From positions 1 through 22,652 of the forward strand of contig CAZHMN010000047.1 in assembly GCA_964533705.1 (NCBI GenBank): DNA of 22,652 nucleotides, read 5' to 3'. Below are positions 14,643-20,795 of this stretch, one piece after another. Within the stretch, counting starts at the first letter, position 1; every line of letters begins with the position of its first letter. The translations under genes were made by a program, and so were the position numbers. The notes under the pieces were generated by a model, which was not told the DNA's origin, searched no databases, and worked only from the letters and a program-made list of their open reading frames with translations. Source of the stretch: CAZHMN01 sp964533705 (GTDB taxonomy: Bacteria; Electryoneota; B3-LCP).

Positions 14643-15397
14643 ATGTCCGATGGAACTATCAAAAAGCTGTCATTTTTGGACCGCTTCCTGACCCTGTGGA
14701 TCTTTCTGGCGATGGCTCTTGGCGTTGGTTTGGGAGCCTTCGCACCGATCGTGACGAACGCCATCACCAGGCTTTCGGTCGGCACCACGTCCATCCCCAT
14801 CGCGCTTGGGCTTATCCTGATGATGTATCCGCCCCTGGCCAAGGTTCGTTACGAAGAGTTGGGGAACGTTTTCGTAATACCAAAGTTTTGAGTCTCTCTC
14901 TCGTGCTTAATTGGCTGATCGGGCCAGTGCTGATGTTCTTCCTGGCGATCCTGCTGCTGCCGGCTCACCCCCATTACATGACCGGTCTGATCCTGATCGG
15001 CCTGGCTCGCTGCATCGCTATGGTGATCGTCTGGAACGATCTTGCTGGCGGNNNNNNNNNNNNNNNNNNNNNNNNNNNNNNNNNNNNNNNNNNNNNNNNN
15101 NNNNNNNNNNNNNNNNNNNNNNNNNNNNNNNNNNNNNNNNNNNNNNNNNNNCTGGTGGCCTTCTTCCTCAGCAAAAAGGCCGGAGCCGATTACCCCAAAT
15201 CAGCCTCATTATCGTTCACGGCGGCTTCGAACAACTTCGAATTGGCCATCGCCGTGGCGGTCGCCGTCTTCGGCATTCATTCCGGTGAAGCCTTCGCCGC
15301 GGTCATCGGGCCGTTAGTGGAAGTGCCGGTCTTGATCAGCCTGGTTAATGTGGCGCTGTTTTTTAAGAAAAAATACTTCCAAGAAAATGCGGGGTAA
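14643..15397 (+). CDS. Acr3-type arsenite efflux permease, frameshifted and gapped
   Basis: Extrudes As(III) through the inner membrane in its family. The first part (ATG at 14643) reads DRFLTLWIFLAMALGVGLG to KVRYEELGNVF, then runs into a stop at 14889-14891. The rest follows in another frame, RNTKVLSLSLVLNWLIGPV, then the Acr3 signature GLARCIAMVIVWNDLA with its conserved Cys, and after the N gap ASNNFELAIAVAVAVFGIHS to the C terminus. One missing base near 14873 (TTC-CGT expected, TTCGT seen) explains the shift. The family has about 350 residues; only about 218 codons of sequence are present, so the 100 N probably stand for about 400 bases. Whether the shift is real or an assembly error is unknown. 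Confidence 0.85.
15052..15151. other. Assembly gap of 100 N
   Basis: Exactly 100 unknown bases, the usual placeholder for a scaffold gap of unknown size. It falls inside the Acr3 gene, and comparison with the family's normal length suggests the real gap is nearer 400 bases. Confidence 0.99.
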
Positions 15398-15401
15398 TGG
15401 A

Positions 15402-15941
15402 ATGAAGAAATTCTCGAAAGTTGTCATAGCGCTCTTGTGCATCGTTTCAACCAGTGCGTTCGCCAGGCTGAATGATGGTGATCCAGCCCCCGACTTCACA
15501 TTGCCCGATGTTTCCACCGGCCAGGAAGTTTGTCTATCCGATTTTAAAGGGCAAGTTGTCGTTCTCCAATTCTGGAAGGTATGCGCCGGGAGATGCCGTA
15601 AAGTCGTGCCTCAACTGAACCGTCTTCAATCGGAATTACTTCCTCAGATGTATCCCAATCTCGAGGAGGTTCAGGCAGAGCATGGGTCTTTGTTAAAGGT
15701 GCTTTCGGTCAACGTCATCAATCCGCCCAGGCGCGTTCTGGCAGAGATGAAGGGTAATAATATCGAGTACCAGGTGCTGGAGGGGCGAAACACAGGAATC
15801 GCCAGAGACTACCAGCTCATCACCCTGCCGATGGTGTTTATCATTGACAAGGACGGCATTATTCGATATATTTCCGCATTTCCCCAATATGAGGAGTTAA
15901 AAGACGCAATAATTCCTTTAGTACATGATATTGTCAAATGA
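15402..15941 (+). CDS. Exported TlpA-like thiol-disulfide protein with CxxxC motif
   Basis: 179 residues. The N terminus (MKKFSKVVIALLCIVSTSAFA) is a classic signal peptide, so the protein acts outside the cytoplasm. The rest is a redoxin/TlpA fold: GDPAPDFTLPDV, LSDFKGQVVVLQFW, and a cis-proline loop ITLPMVFIIDKDGII. Where TlpA proteins have W-C-x-x-C-R, this one has FWKVCAGRCRKVVPQL, that is Cys-x3-Cys with one extra residue between the cysteines. The start at 15402 is supported by the signal peptide and lies four bases after the Acr3 stop, so the two are co-translated. Probably reduced through CcdA. The altered active site may change redox potential or bind metalloid (inference). Confidence 0.85.
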   Translation: MKKFSKVVIALLCIVSTSAFARLNDGDPAPDFTLPDVSTGQEVCLSDFKGQVVVLQFWKVCAGRCRKVVPQLNRLQSELLPQMYPNLEEVQAEHGSLLKVLSVNVINPPRRVLAEMKGNNIEYQVLEGRNTGIARDYQLITLPMVFIIDKDGIIRYISAFPQYEELKDAIIPLVHDIVK

Positions 15942-15966
15942 CAGAAATAGAACGTTCGATAGTAAA

Positions 15967-15990
15967 GCGGAACCAATATCCGCATTTTCA
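15967..15990 (+). terminator. Weak hairpin after the TlpA-like gene
   Basis: GCGGA (15967-15971) pairs with TCCGC (15979-15983) around a seven-base loop, followed by ATTTTC. The stem is only five pairs, so termination would be weak or partial. Confidence 0.3.
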
Positions 15991-16075
15991 TAAATCCGCC
16001 GAATCGCTGGCTGATCCGAAAATCAATTTCTAACGCTTCAGATCTTTTCTACGTCATATTTTGTGTGGTAAAGAG

Positions 16076-16105
16076 TTGCGAAAGACGGAAGTGTAATAGT
16101 ACAAT
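16076..16105 (+). promoter_or_regulatory. Putative sigma-70 promoter for the second half of the island
   Basis: TTGCGA (16076-16081), an 18-base spacer and TACAAT (16100-16105). The -10 box matches well, the -35 only partly. The start would be near 16112, about 26 bases before the ATG at 16138. The 196-base interval 15942-16137 otherwise holds only the weak hairpin at 15967. Confidence 0.4.
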
Positions 16106-16137
16106 TCGCGATCATGGAGCTTAACACAGGAGCCAAA

Positions 16138-16449
16138 ATGAAGGTAGAACTATTAACCGGATGCAATTGCGGAAGCGCTGAGGTAGCCCGAGACAACCTG
16201 GCGGAAGCTTATAGGCAAATGGGATTGGCACCGACTTGGAAAGAAGTTGATCTGGATTCCCCCCACATTTCAGAAGAGTACAAGAAATATGGTTCGCCGA
16301 CGATTCTGGTAAACGGGAAAGACGCTTTTTCTCCGGGAGGAGATAGTCAAGGAGGTACGTGACGCGTTTACGATACAGGAAAAGGATTTTCCGGTGCACC
16401 TACCGTAGAAATGATCGTGAATTTGCTCAAGTTGGAAGATAAAGGTTAA
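16138..16449 (+). CDS. Small thioredoxin-like protein with in-frame UGA, candidate selenoprotein
   Basis: Read through the UGA at 16360-16362, this is a 103-residue protein. It begins MKVELLTGCNCGSAE (C9, C11), continues with KKYGSPTILVNGKDAF, reaches codon 75 = UGA in GGT-[UGA]-RVYDTGKG, and goes on in the same frame with FSGAPTVEMIVNLLK to a TAA. From memory, related short thioredoxin-like proteins of metal clusters have Cys at this spot (…CRVY…G-L-x-G-x-P…), so UGA replaces a cysteine codon. Downstream, GGAAAA-GGA-TTTTCC (16378-16392) forms a stem whose loop begins 21 bases after the UGA with GG, within the bacterial SECIS rule. AGGAG precedes the ATG at 16138. The ArsP-like gene follows by five bases. 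The alternative is a nonsense mutation or sequence error. Confidence 0.75.
16375..16395 (+). promoter_or_regulatory. Candidate bacterial SECIS hairpin
   Basis: Starting 12 bases after the in-frame UGA, ACAGGAAAA and TTTTCCGGT pair with one A-G mismatch around a GGA loop (16384-16386). Bacterial SECIS elements need a small stem-loop about 16-37 bases after UGA with G in the first two loop positions; both hold. No primary-sequence consensus exists, so geometry is the only support. Confidence 0.5.
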
Positions 16450-16454
16450 CCTGA

Positions 16455-17549
16455 ATGGTTTTTGTAAATAGCGGCTGGCAGGCGCTGACCGAATACCTGT
16501 CCGCTCACGTTCTCAGTTGTCTGGTTCCGGCATTCTTCATCGCCGGTGCCATCGCCGTTTTCGTCAGTCAGGCGGCGGTGGTCAAGTACTTCGGCGCCAG
16601 GGCGAAGAAAACGCTGGCCTACGCCGTAGCATCAGTATCCGGAGCGATTCTGGCAGTCTGCTCATGCACGATATTGCCGCTTTTCGCCGGCATCCGCCAA
16701 CGCGGCGCCGGATTGGGGCCGGCGGTGACCTTCCTCTATTCAGGGCCCGCCATCAACGTGCTGGCCATTATCTACTCTGCGCAGTTGCTGGGATTGGATA
16801 TCGGTCTGGCTCGCGGCGTTGGAGCCATCGGCTTCTCGATCTTAATCGGTTTGGTTATGGCGGCGCTTTTCCGGCGGCAGGAGGAGAAACTGCATCAGAA
16901 CGACGGCGATCTTGTATTGGCTGATGATCAACGCAGACACCCCTTAAGGCAGGTGATTCCCTACTTTGCCGCCATGGTGTTGTTCCTGGTGTCGGCCTCT
17001 TCCATCGGCTTGGTGATCAAGCTGAATTTGGCAGGGGGCGGTCTGGGCATGCTGACCTTCTCCGGGCGATGGCTGCCCGCCGTATTGGCGGCGATGTTTC
17101 TGATTATAACCCTCGTTATGGTCGTTCGCTGGTATTCCGGCTCGGAAGTGGCCGACTGGATGCGGGAAACCTGGAAACTGGCCTGGAAAATCGCGCCTAT
17201 CCTTCTGGTTGGAGTCTTCGTCGCCGGGATAGCAAAAGCGCTGCTGCCCGAAGCAACGGTGAAAGCCTGGGTGGGAGGCAACTCCATCTGGAATAACCTG
17301 CTGGCCTCGGTTTTCGGGGCGCTGATGTACTTCTCGACGTTGACGGAAGTGCCCATCGTCAAAGCGCTCCTGGATCTGGGGATGGGGAAGGGGCCGGCCC
17401 TGACGCTGCTGTTAGCTGGCCCCTCGCTCTCGCTGCCCAACATGATCGTCATCGGCCGGGTGATGGGATTTGCGCGAACCGCGGCTTATGTACTCATTGT
17501 CGTGATCCTGTCAACCGTGGGGGGGCTGATTTTCGGGGCGATAACTTAA
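16455..17549 (+). CDS. ArsP/DUF318-type permease
   Basis: A 364-residue polytopic membrane protein of the permease family PF03773, which includes ArsP (methylarsenite and roxarsone(III) export) and related metal-efflux proteins. It carries the family's cysteine motif AVCSCTILPLFAGI in the first half and the second-half motif YFSTLTEVPIVKALLDLG, then LLAGPSLSLPNM. About eight to ten hydrophobic segments are split by a hydrophilic loop around residues 137-160. It starts five bases after the candidate selenoprotein, so the two are probably functionally linked. Organoarsenical or metal export is a family-based inference; the exact substrate cannot be read. Confidence 0.88.
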   Translation: MVFVNSGWQALTEYLSAHVLSCLVPAFFIAGAIAVFVSQAAVVKYFGARAKKTLAYAVASVSGAILAVCSCTILPLFAGIRQRGAGLGPAVTFLYSGPAINVLAIIYSAQLLGLDIGLARGVGAIGFSILIGLVMAALFRRQEEKLHQNDGDLVLADDQRRHPLRQVIPYFAAMVLFLVSASSIGLVIKLNLAGGGLGMLTFSGRWLPAVLAAMFLIITLVMVVRWYSGSEVADWMRETWKLAWKIAPILLVGVFVAGIAKALLPEATVKAWVGGNSIWNNLLASVFGALMYFSTLTEVPIVKALLDLGMGKGPALTLLLAGPSLSLPNMIVIGRVMGFARTAAYVLIVVILSTVGGLIFGAIT

Positions 17550-17587
17550 TAAACGCACTGAAAAAGTCCATTATCAATGGGAAAAAC

Positions 17588-18076
17588 ATGGATGCCATAA
17601 CTCTTCATCCCATCGGCGTTATTCATACACCGCATAAAGAACAAAAGGGAACGCCCGTCCAACCCTGTGCGGCGCAAGGCATAGAAGGAAAAATCGAAAT
17701 CTTCCAAGAATACCGCCAGGCGCTGGCGGATCTGCAGGGTTTCGACCGAATCTGGCTGCTCTTCTGGTGCCATAAAGCCAAATCCTACCACTTGAAAGTG
17801 ATCCCCTATCGGGACGTCGTCGAAAGAGGTCTTTTTTCCACCCGTGCGCCGAGCCGGCCCAATTCCATCGGGTTGTCTTGCGTGAGGCTGTTGAAGGTTG
17901 ATGAAGCGGCCGGAATGCTCCAGGTTGCAGACGTGGATATGCTGGACGGTACGCCTCTCCTGGATGTCAAGCCTTACGTCCCCAGGATGGACAGTCATCC
18001 GAATGCAAAGGCGGGATGGCTGGATCGGGCCGACCGGGATTGGGGAGAGGCGGACGGGAGGTTTTCATCTGAATAA
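17588..18076 (+). CDS. trmO: TrmO/TsaA-like tRNA m6t6A37 methyltransferase homologue
   Basis: 162 residues with the TrmO (VirR/TsaA) signature elements: LHPIGVIHTPHKE at the N terminus, FDRIWLLFWCHKA, GLFSTRAPSRPNSIGLS, and LDGTPLLDVKPYVPRMD. TrmO is a class VIII SAM-dependent methyltransferase that N6-methylates t6A at tRNA position 37. The C-terminal domain of E. coli TrmO is absent, leaving the catalytic beta-barrel only, as in short archaeal and bacterial versions. It sits between an ArsP-type permease and a small CxxC protein, an odd place for a tRNA enzyme, and could instead methylate another substrate (inference). It starts 38 bases after the permease stop. Confidence 0.88.
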   Translation: MDAITLHPIGVIHTPHKEQKGTPVQPCAAQGIEGKIEIFQEYRQALADLQGFDRIWLLFWCHKAKSYHLKVIPYRDVVERGLFSTRAPSRPNSIGLSCVRLLKVDEAAGMLQVADVDMLDGTPLLDVKPYVPRMDSHPNAKAGWLDRADRDWGEADGRFSSE

Positions 18077-18111
18077 CGGAAAAGAGAAATAAGGAATTGT
18101 GGGAGAACAAA

Positions 18112-18357
18112 ATGAAGAAGATCGAAATACTGGGCGTGGGGTGTCCCAAATGTCAGAAGACGGAAGAAGAAGTGCGCAAAGCGGCTCAGAGCCTGGGGTG
18201 GGGAGAAGGTGCGGATTTCACAATTGAGAAAATCACCAATCCCGGTGAGATCGCTTCCAGAGGAGTTTTGATGACGCCCGGAGTCGTCGTAAACGGCAAG
18301 GTGGTCTCGACGGGGAAAGTGCCGAAAATGAGGGAACTTGTTGGCTGGCTCCTATAG
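18112..18357 (+). CDS. Small redox-active disulfide (thioredoxin/glutaredoxin-like) protein
   Basis: 81 residues: KKIEILGVGCPKCQKTEEEV with CxxC at C11-P-K-C14, a middle strand EKITNPGEIASRGVLMTPGV with the cis-proline loop, then VVNGKVVSTGKVPKMRELVGWL. This is the short thioredoxin-like family often labelled redox-active disulfide protein 2, commonly found beside ArsP/DUF318 permeases. There is no signal peptide, so it is cytoplasmic. GGGAG eight bases before the ATG at 18112 decides the start. It is the last gene of the island; the terminator hairpin begins within six bases of the stop. Likely a thiol donor or metal(loid) chaperone for the permease (inference). Confidence 0.9.
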   Translation: MKKIEILGVGCPKCQKTEEEVRKAAQSLGWGEGADFTIEKITNPGEIASRGVLMTPGVVVNGKVVSTGKVPKMRELVGWLL

Positions 18358-18362
18358 CAAAA

Positions 18363-18389
18363 AAATGGCGCAGTTAACATGCGCCATTT
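18363..18389. terminator. Bidirectional terminator between convergent operons
   Basis: AAATGGCGCA (18363-18372) and TGCGCCATTT (18380-18389) form a perfect ten-base-pair stem with a seven-base loop. On the minus strand it ends in a run of seven T, so it is strongest for the operon arriving from the right; on the plus strand the tail is ATTTCTAAG. It separates the metalloid island from the ECF operon. Confidence 0.88.
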
Positions 18390-18478
18390 CTAAGTTTCTA
18401 CCTCTGAGATATTTTCGCATATAGAGAGGATTTAGAATTTCTTTGTAGAATGAACGATCCAAGATACCCCCTTCTATC

Positions 18479-19348
18479 TTAATCCACAATTTTCACCTTA
18501 ATGCTTCCCAAACCCACTTCGGCATCAATAGTGACGCGGCGTTTGGCGTCATCCCAATTGGAGGTGCGGAAGACGCCTTTGCGCACTTTCTGGATGCTGC
18601 GATCCAGGTCCACCGAAGAGAGGAAATTGTCCCCCTTATAGACCTCAATCCCGATCGCTTCGGGGATTTCAACTCGCGCGCTGCCCAGGCCGACTTCCAG
18701 ATTCAGTTCAACCTCCGGTATGCGCCATTCGCCGCTCAGATCCAGCGATACTTCACCCAAGCCGTTTTCCAGTTTCAGTTGGTGGAAATTGGCGTTGGCC
18801 AGTTTCCTGCCGGTGAATTCGCCGAGCCCGATTTCAATGCTCATTTCGTCAATCTCTTCTTTGTTAGGCTCATTGAAGACGAGTTGGATATCCGAAAGCC
18901 CTCCGCTGATTTCAAAACCGATGACTTTCAGGCCGGACAGGTCAATCTCGGCGTCCACCAGACCGATCTCAATGTCGAAGTGGGTGGGGACTTTAGGAGT
19001 GAAGAGTAGTTCCCAATTCTCATCACTCATTTTATCGCGATCTTCATCGTAATCTTTCCTTTTATCCCCGGATTCAATGGTTAGATAGCCCACTTTACCG
19101 GATTTTCTGAAGCTGATTTTCGGTTCGCCGCGCCGCACGTTGTAGCGGATGTCAGCTTCAAGCAGATTGTTTTCTTTTGCCTGACCGATGGTCAAGTCGG
19201 CGATACCGATTTCGATATCAACCTGCAGTTCATCAATTTTTTCGTAAGCTATGATTCTTTCCAGAGTATCATATTGGTCTCTCGCTCCGGCTTTCGCGGG
19301 GAGGATCAGCAACAGGCTGATGACCGGGATGATCCATTTGGCTTTCAT
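18479..19348 (-). CDS. Exported toast-rack/LiaF-C-like protein
   Basis: 289 residues from the ATG at 19348, preceded by AGGTGG. The N terminus (MKAKWIIPVISLLLILPAKA) is a signal peptide. The mature part is all-beta with repeated short patterns of the type IEIGIADLTI, IEIGLVDAEIDLSG, IEIGLGEFTG, LEVGLGSARVEIP and AEVGLGSIKVKI, as in toast-rack (DUF2154-type) and LiaF C-terminal domains that form stacked beta-strand envelopes. Last gene of the ECF sigma operon, 73 bases after the DUF4097 gene; the larger open frame overlapping that gene is rejected. Probably an envelope-associated partner of the DUF4097 protein, under the ECF sigma factor (inference). Confidence 0.8.
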   Translation of the reverse strand: MKAKWIIPVISLLLILPAKAGARDQYDTLERIIAYEKIDELQVDIEIGIADLTIGQAKENNLLEADIRYNVRRGEPKISFRKSGKVGYLTIESGDKRKDYDEDRDKMSDENWELLFTPKVPTHFDIEIGLVDAEIDLSGLKVIGFEISGGLSDIQLVFNEPNKEEIDEMSIEIGLGEFTGRKLANANFHQLKLENGLGEVSLDLSGEWRIPEVELNLEVGLGSARVEIPEAIGIEVYKGDNFLSSVDLDRSIQKVRKGVFRTSNWDDAKRRVTIDAEVGLGSIKVKIVD

Positions 19349-19421
19349 GATGCCACCTGATTTTTGGGTGATGATTTTTCTGCCCTGGTCTTGAAAGTGC
19401 GGGTGATCCATTTTCACTGAT

Positions 19422-20741
19422 CTAATTCGTCTTCTCAATGATAATGTCGCCTTCAGCGGTGCTGAGATCAATCAGCGGACCGCCCCCGTTGATATCGCCG
19501 GTGGCGTATATGGTTCTTCGACCGCGCCGTCCTTTGGCCTCTTCTTCTACGATCTTCAGTTTGAAATCGCTGCGCACGGTATAATCGGCGAAGGGATCGT
19601 CTATCCTAATGACCGCTTCAATCGTGGCTTTGACGTCAGATGGGAGCTTGAGGATGATTTCCCCACCGGAGGTGCTGAGCTTGATGGGGCTCTTCAGTTT
19701 CATGCCCTTATCAACGCGGGCGCGTATGTCCCCACCGGACGTTTTTCCCTGCAGCCGCCCACCCACAGATTCGAGCTCCAGAGAGCCGCCTGCCGTGGAG
19801 ACTTCCGCGTCGCCGGAGACCCGGTTGACCTCAATATCGCCTCCCGAGGTCCGTCCATAGAAATTTCCTTGAATTCCGAAAGCTTCCACGTCGCCTCCCG
19901 AAGTCTTTAATTCAACGTCGCCGGTCACGGTGCGAGCCTCGACGTCTCCGCCGGAGGTGCCTGCCGAATGGGATTTTCCGACCACTTCTTGCAATGAAAT
20001 ATCCCCACCGGATGTGGACAGATCGAGGTCTCCGGTTACGTTTCTCGCCTCAATGTCTCCACCCGAGGTTGAAGCATCCACGTTCCCCTGTACCCCTAAG
20101 AGGACGATTTCACCACCGGAGGTCTTCAATCTGAAAACTCCTTTACGGGCATCTTTCAGCTCCAGGTCGCCCCCAGAGGTCTCCATCAAGATGGATCCTT
20201 CGACGTTATTAGCAGTGATTTCGCCACCTGCAGTAGAGAACTCCTGATCCCCAACAACGTCTTTTACTTCAATATCTCCGCCCAGAGTCTCAAGAATGGC
20301 TTCACCGATGAGATTCTTCAAGGTCATTTCACCACCCATGGTCTCAACGTCCACGTTGAATTCTTGGGGGACGCTGACTTCATAAGAAATGTCAACATAG
20401 CGGCGCCGTGATCTCTCCGGCCCCACGACTCTGACGGTGTTGCCTTGTTTGGTCACGTCAGCGCGATATTTTTGGAAGGCGCTTTCCGCTTCTTTTTCCG
20501 TGTCCACGTCTAAGAAGAAATTCTGGATCAGTTCAACCTGACCGCTGCTTCCGCCGATTATTGTAACGTCGCCGATCAGTTCTTTCATTACCAATTTCCC
20601 CCCGGGGGAAACGTCGAATTTTTCAATGAACGTCGCCGAATAGCCGCCCCTTTCCTTCTTCAAATCCACCTGGGCGAATGAAAGGGTTGCTAAGAGCAGG
20701 ATGCTCAGGCAGGTCATGCTTGTGAATTTCTTGGTGATCAT
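19422..20741 (-). CDS. Exported DUF4097-type beta-solenoid protein
   Basis: 439 residues from the ATG at 20741, with GGAG nine bases upstream. The N terminus (MITKKFTSMTCLSILLLATL) is a signal peptide ending near SFAQ. The centre is a ladder of thirteen T-x-G-G motifs (TMGG, TLGG, TAGG, then mostly TSGG) at an 18-residue step, with small variations of 19 and 23, for example TSGGDIEARNVTGDLDLS. This predicts a right-handed beta-solenoid with one turn per repeat, typical of DUF4097/DUF4098 putative adhesins. A C-terminal region (TVRSDFKLKIVEEEA onward) closes it. Third gene of the ECF operon. Envelope-stress or surface role by context; ligand unknown. Confidence 0.88.
   Translation of the reverse strand: MITKKFTSMTCLSILLLATLSFAQVDLKKERGGYSATFIEKFDVSPGGKLVMKELIGDVTIIGGSSGQVELIQNFFLDVDTEKEAESAFQKYRADVTKQGNTVRVVGPERSRRRYVDISYEVSVPQEFNVDVETMGGEMTLKNLIGEAILETLGGDIEVKDVVGDQEFSTAGGEITANNVEGSILMETSGGDLELKDARKGVFRLKTSGGEIVLLGVQGNVDASTSGGDIEARNVTGDLDLSTSGGDISLQEVVGKSHSAGTSGGDVEARTVTGDVELKTSGGDVEAFGIQGNFYGRTSGGDIEVNRVSGDAEVSTAGGSLELESVGGRLQGKTSGGDIRARVDKGMKLKSPIKLSTSGGEIILKLPSDVKATIEAVIRIDDPFADYTVRSDFKLKIVEEEAKGRRGRRTIYATGDINGGGPLIDLSTAEGDIIIEKTN
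19650..20340 (-). repeat. 54-base tandem coding repeat in the DUF4097 gene
   Basis: The T-x-G-G ladder is visible in the DNA as recurrent CACCGGAGGT/CCCGAGGT type segments (plus-strand view) every 54 bases or so. The units are diverged at third positions, so this is an old repeat under protein-level selection rather than a recent slippage array. Confidence 0.75.
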
Positions 20742-20795
20742 GGTATTGTATCTCCATTTATGTATCAGCAGCATCAATTCCAATCTTACAGGTTT

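Noticed and set aside
14582..15397. One long 271-residue protein from 14582
   Set aside because: Its first part is out of frame with the real Acr3 N terminus, which reads in the frame beginning at 14643; the long frame is a product of the one-base shift.
16060..16075. Second sigma-54 promoter (TGG...TTGC) before the candidate selenoprotein
   Set aside because: The GG to GC offset is one base short, and this spacing is strict for sigma-54.
16114..16362. 82-residue protein ending at the TGA, starting at ATG 16114
   Set aside because: AGGAG lies inside this extension and fits the ATG at 16138 better; stopping at TGA would remove the conserved RVY...GAPTVEM part that follows in the same frame.
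19349..19471. Extended start of the toast-rack protein overlapping the DUF4097 gene
   Set aside because: The signal peptide and Shine-Dalgarno support the ATG at 19348.
19609..20247. Plus-strand frames opposite the DUF4097 repeats
   Set aside because: They are rich in repeated SPPEV and arise only as the reverse reading of the TSGG repeat.
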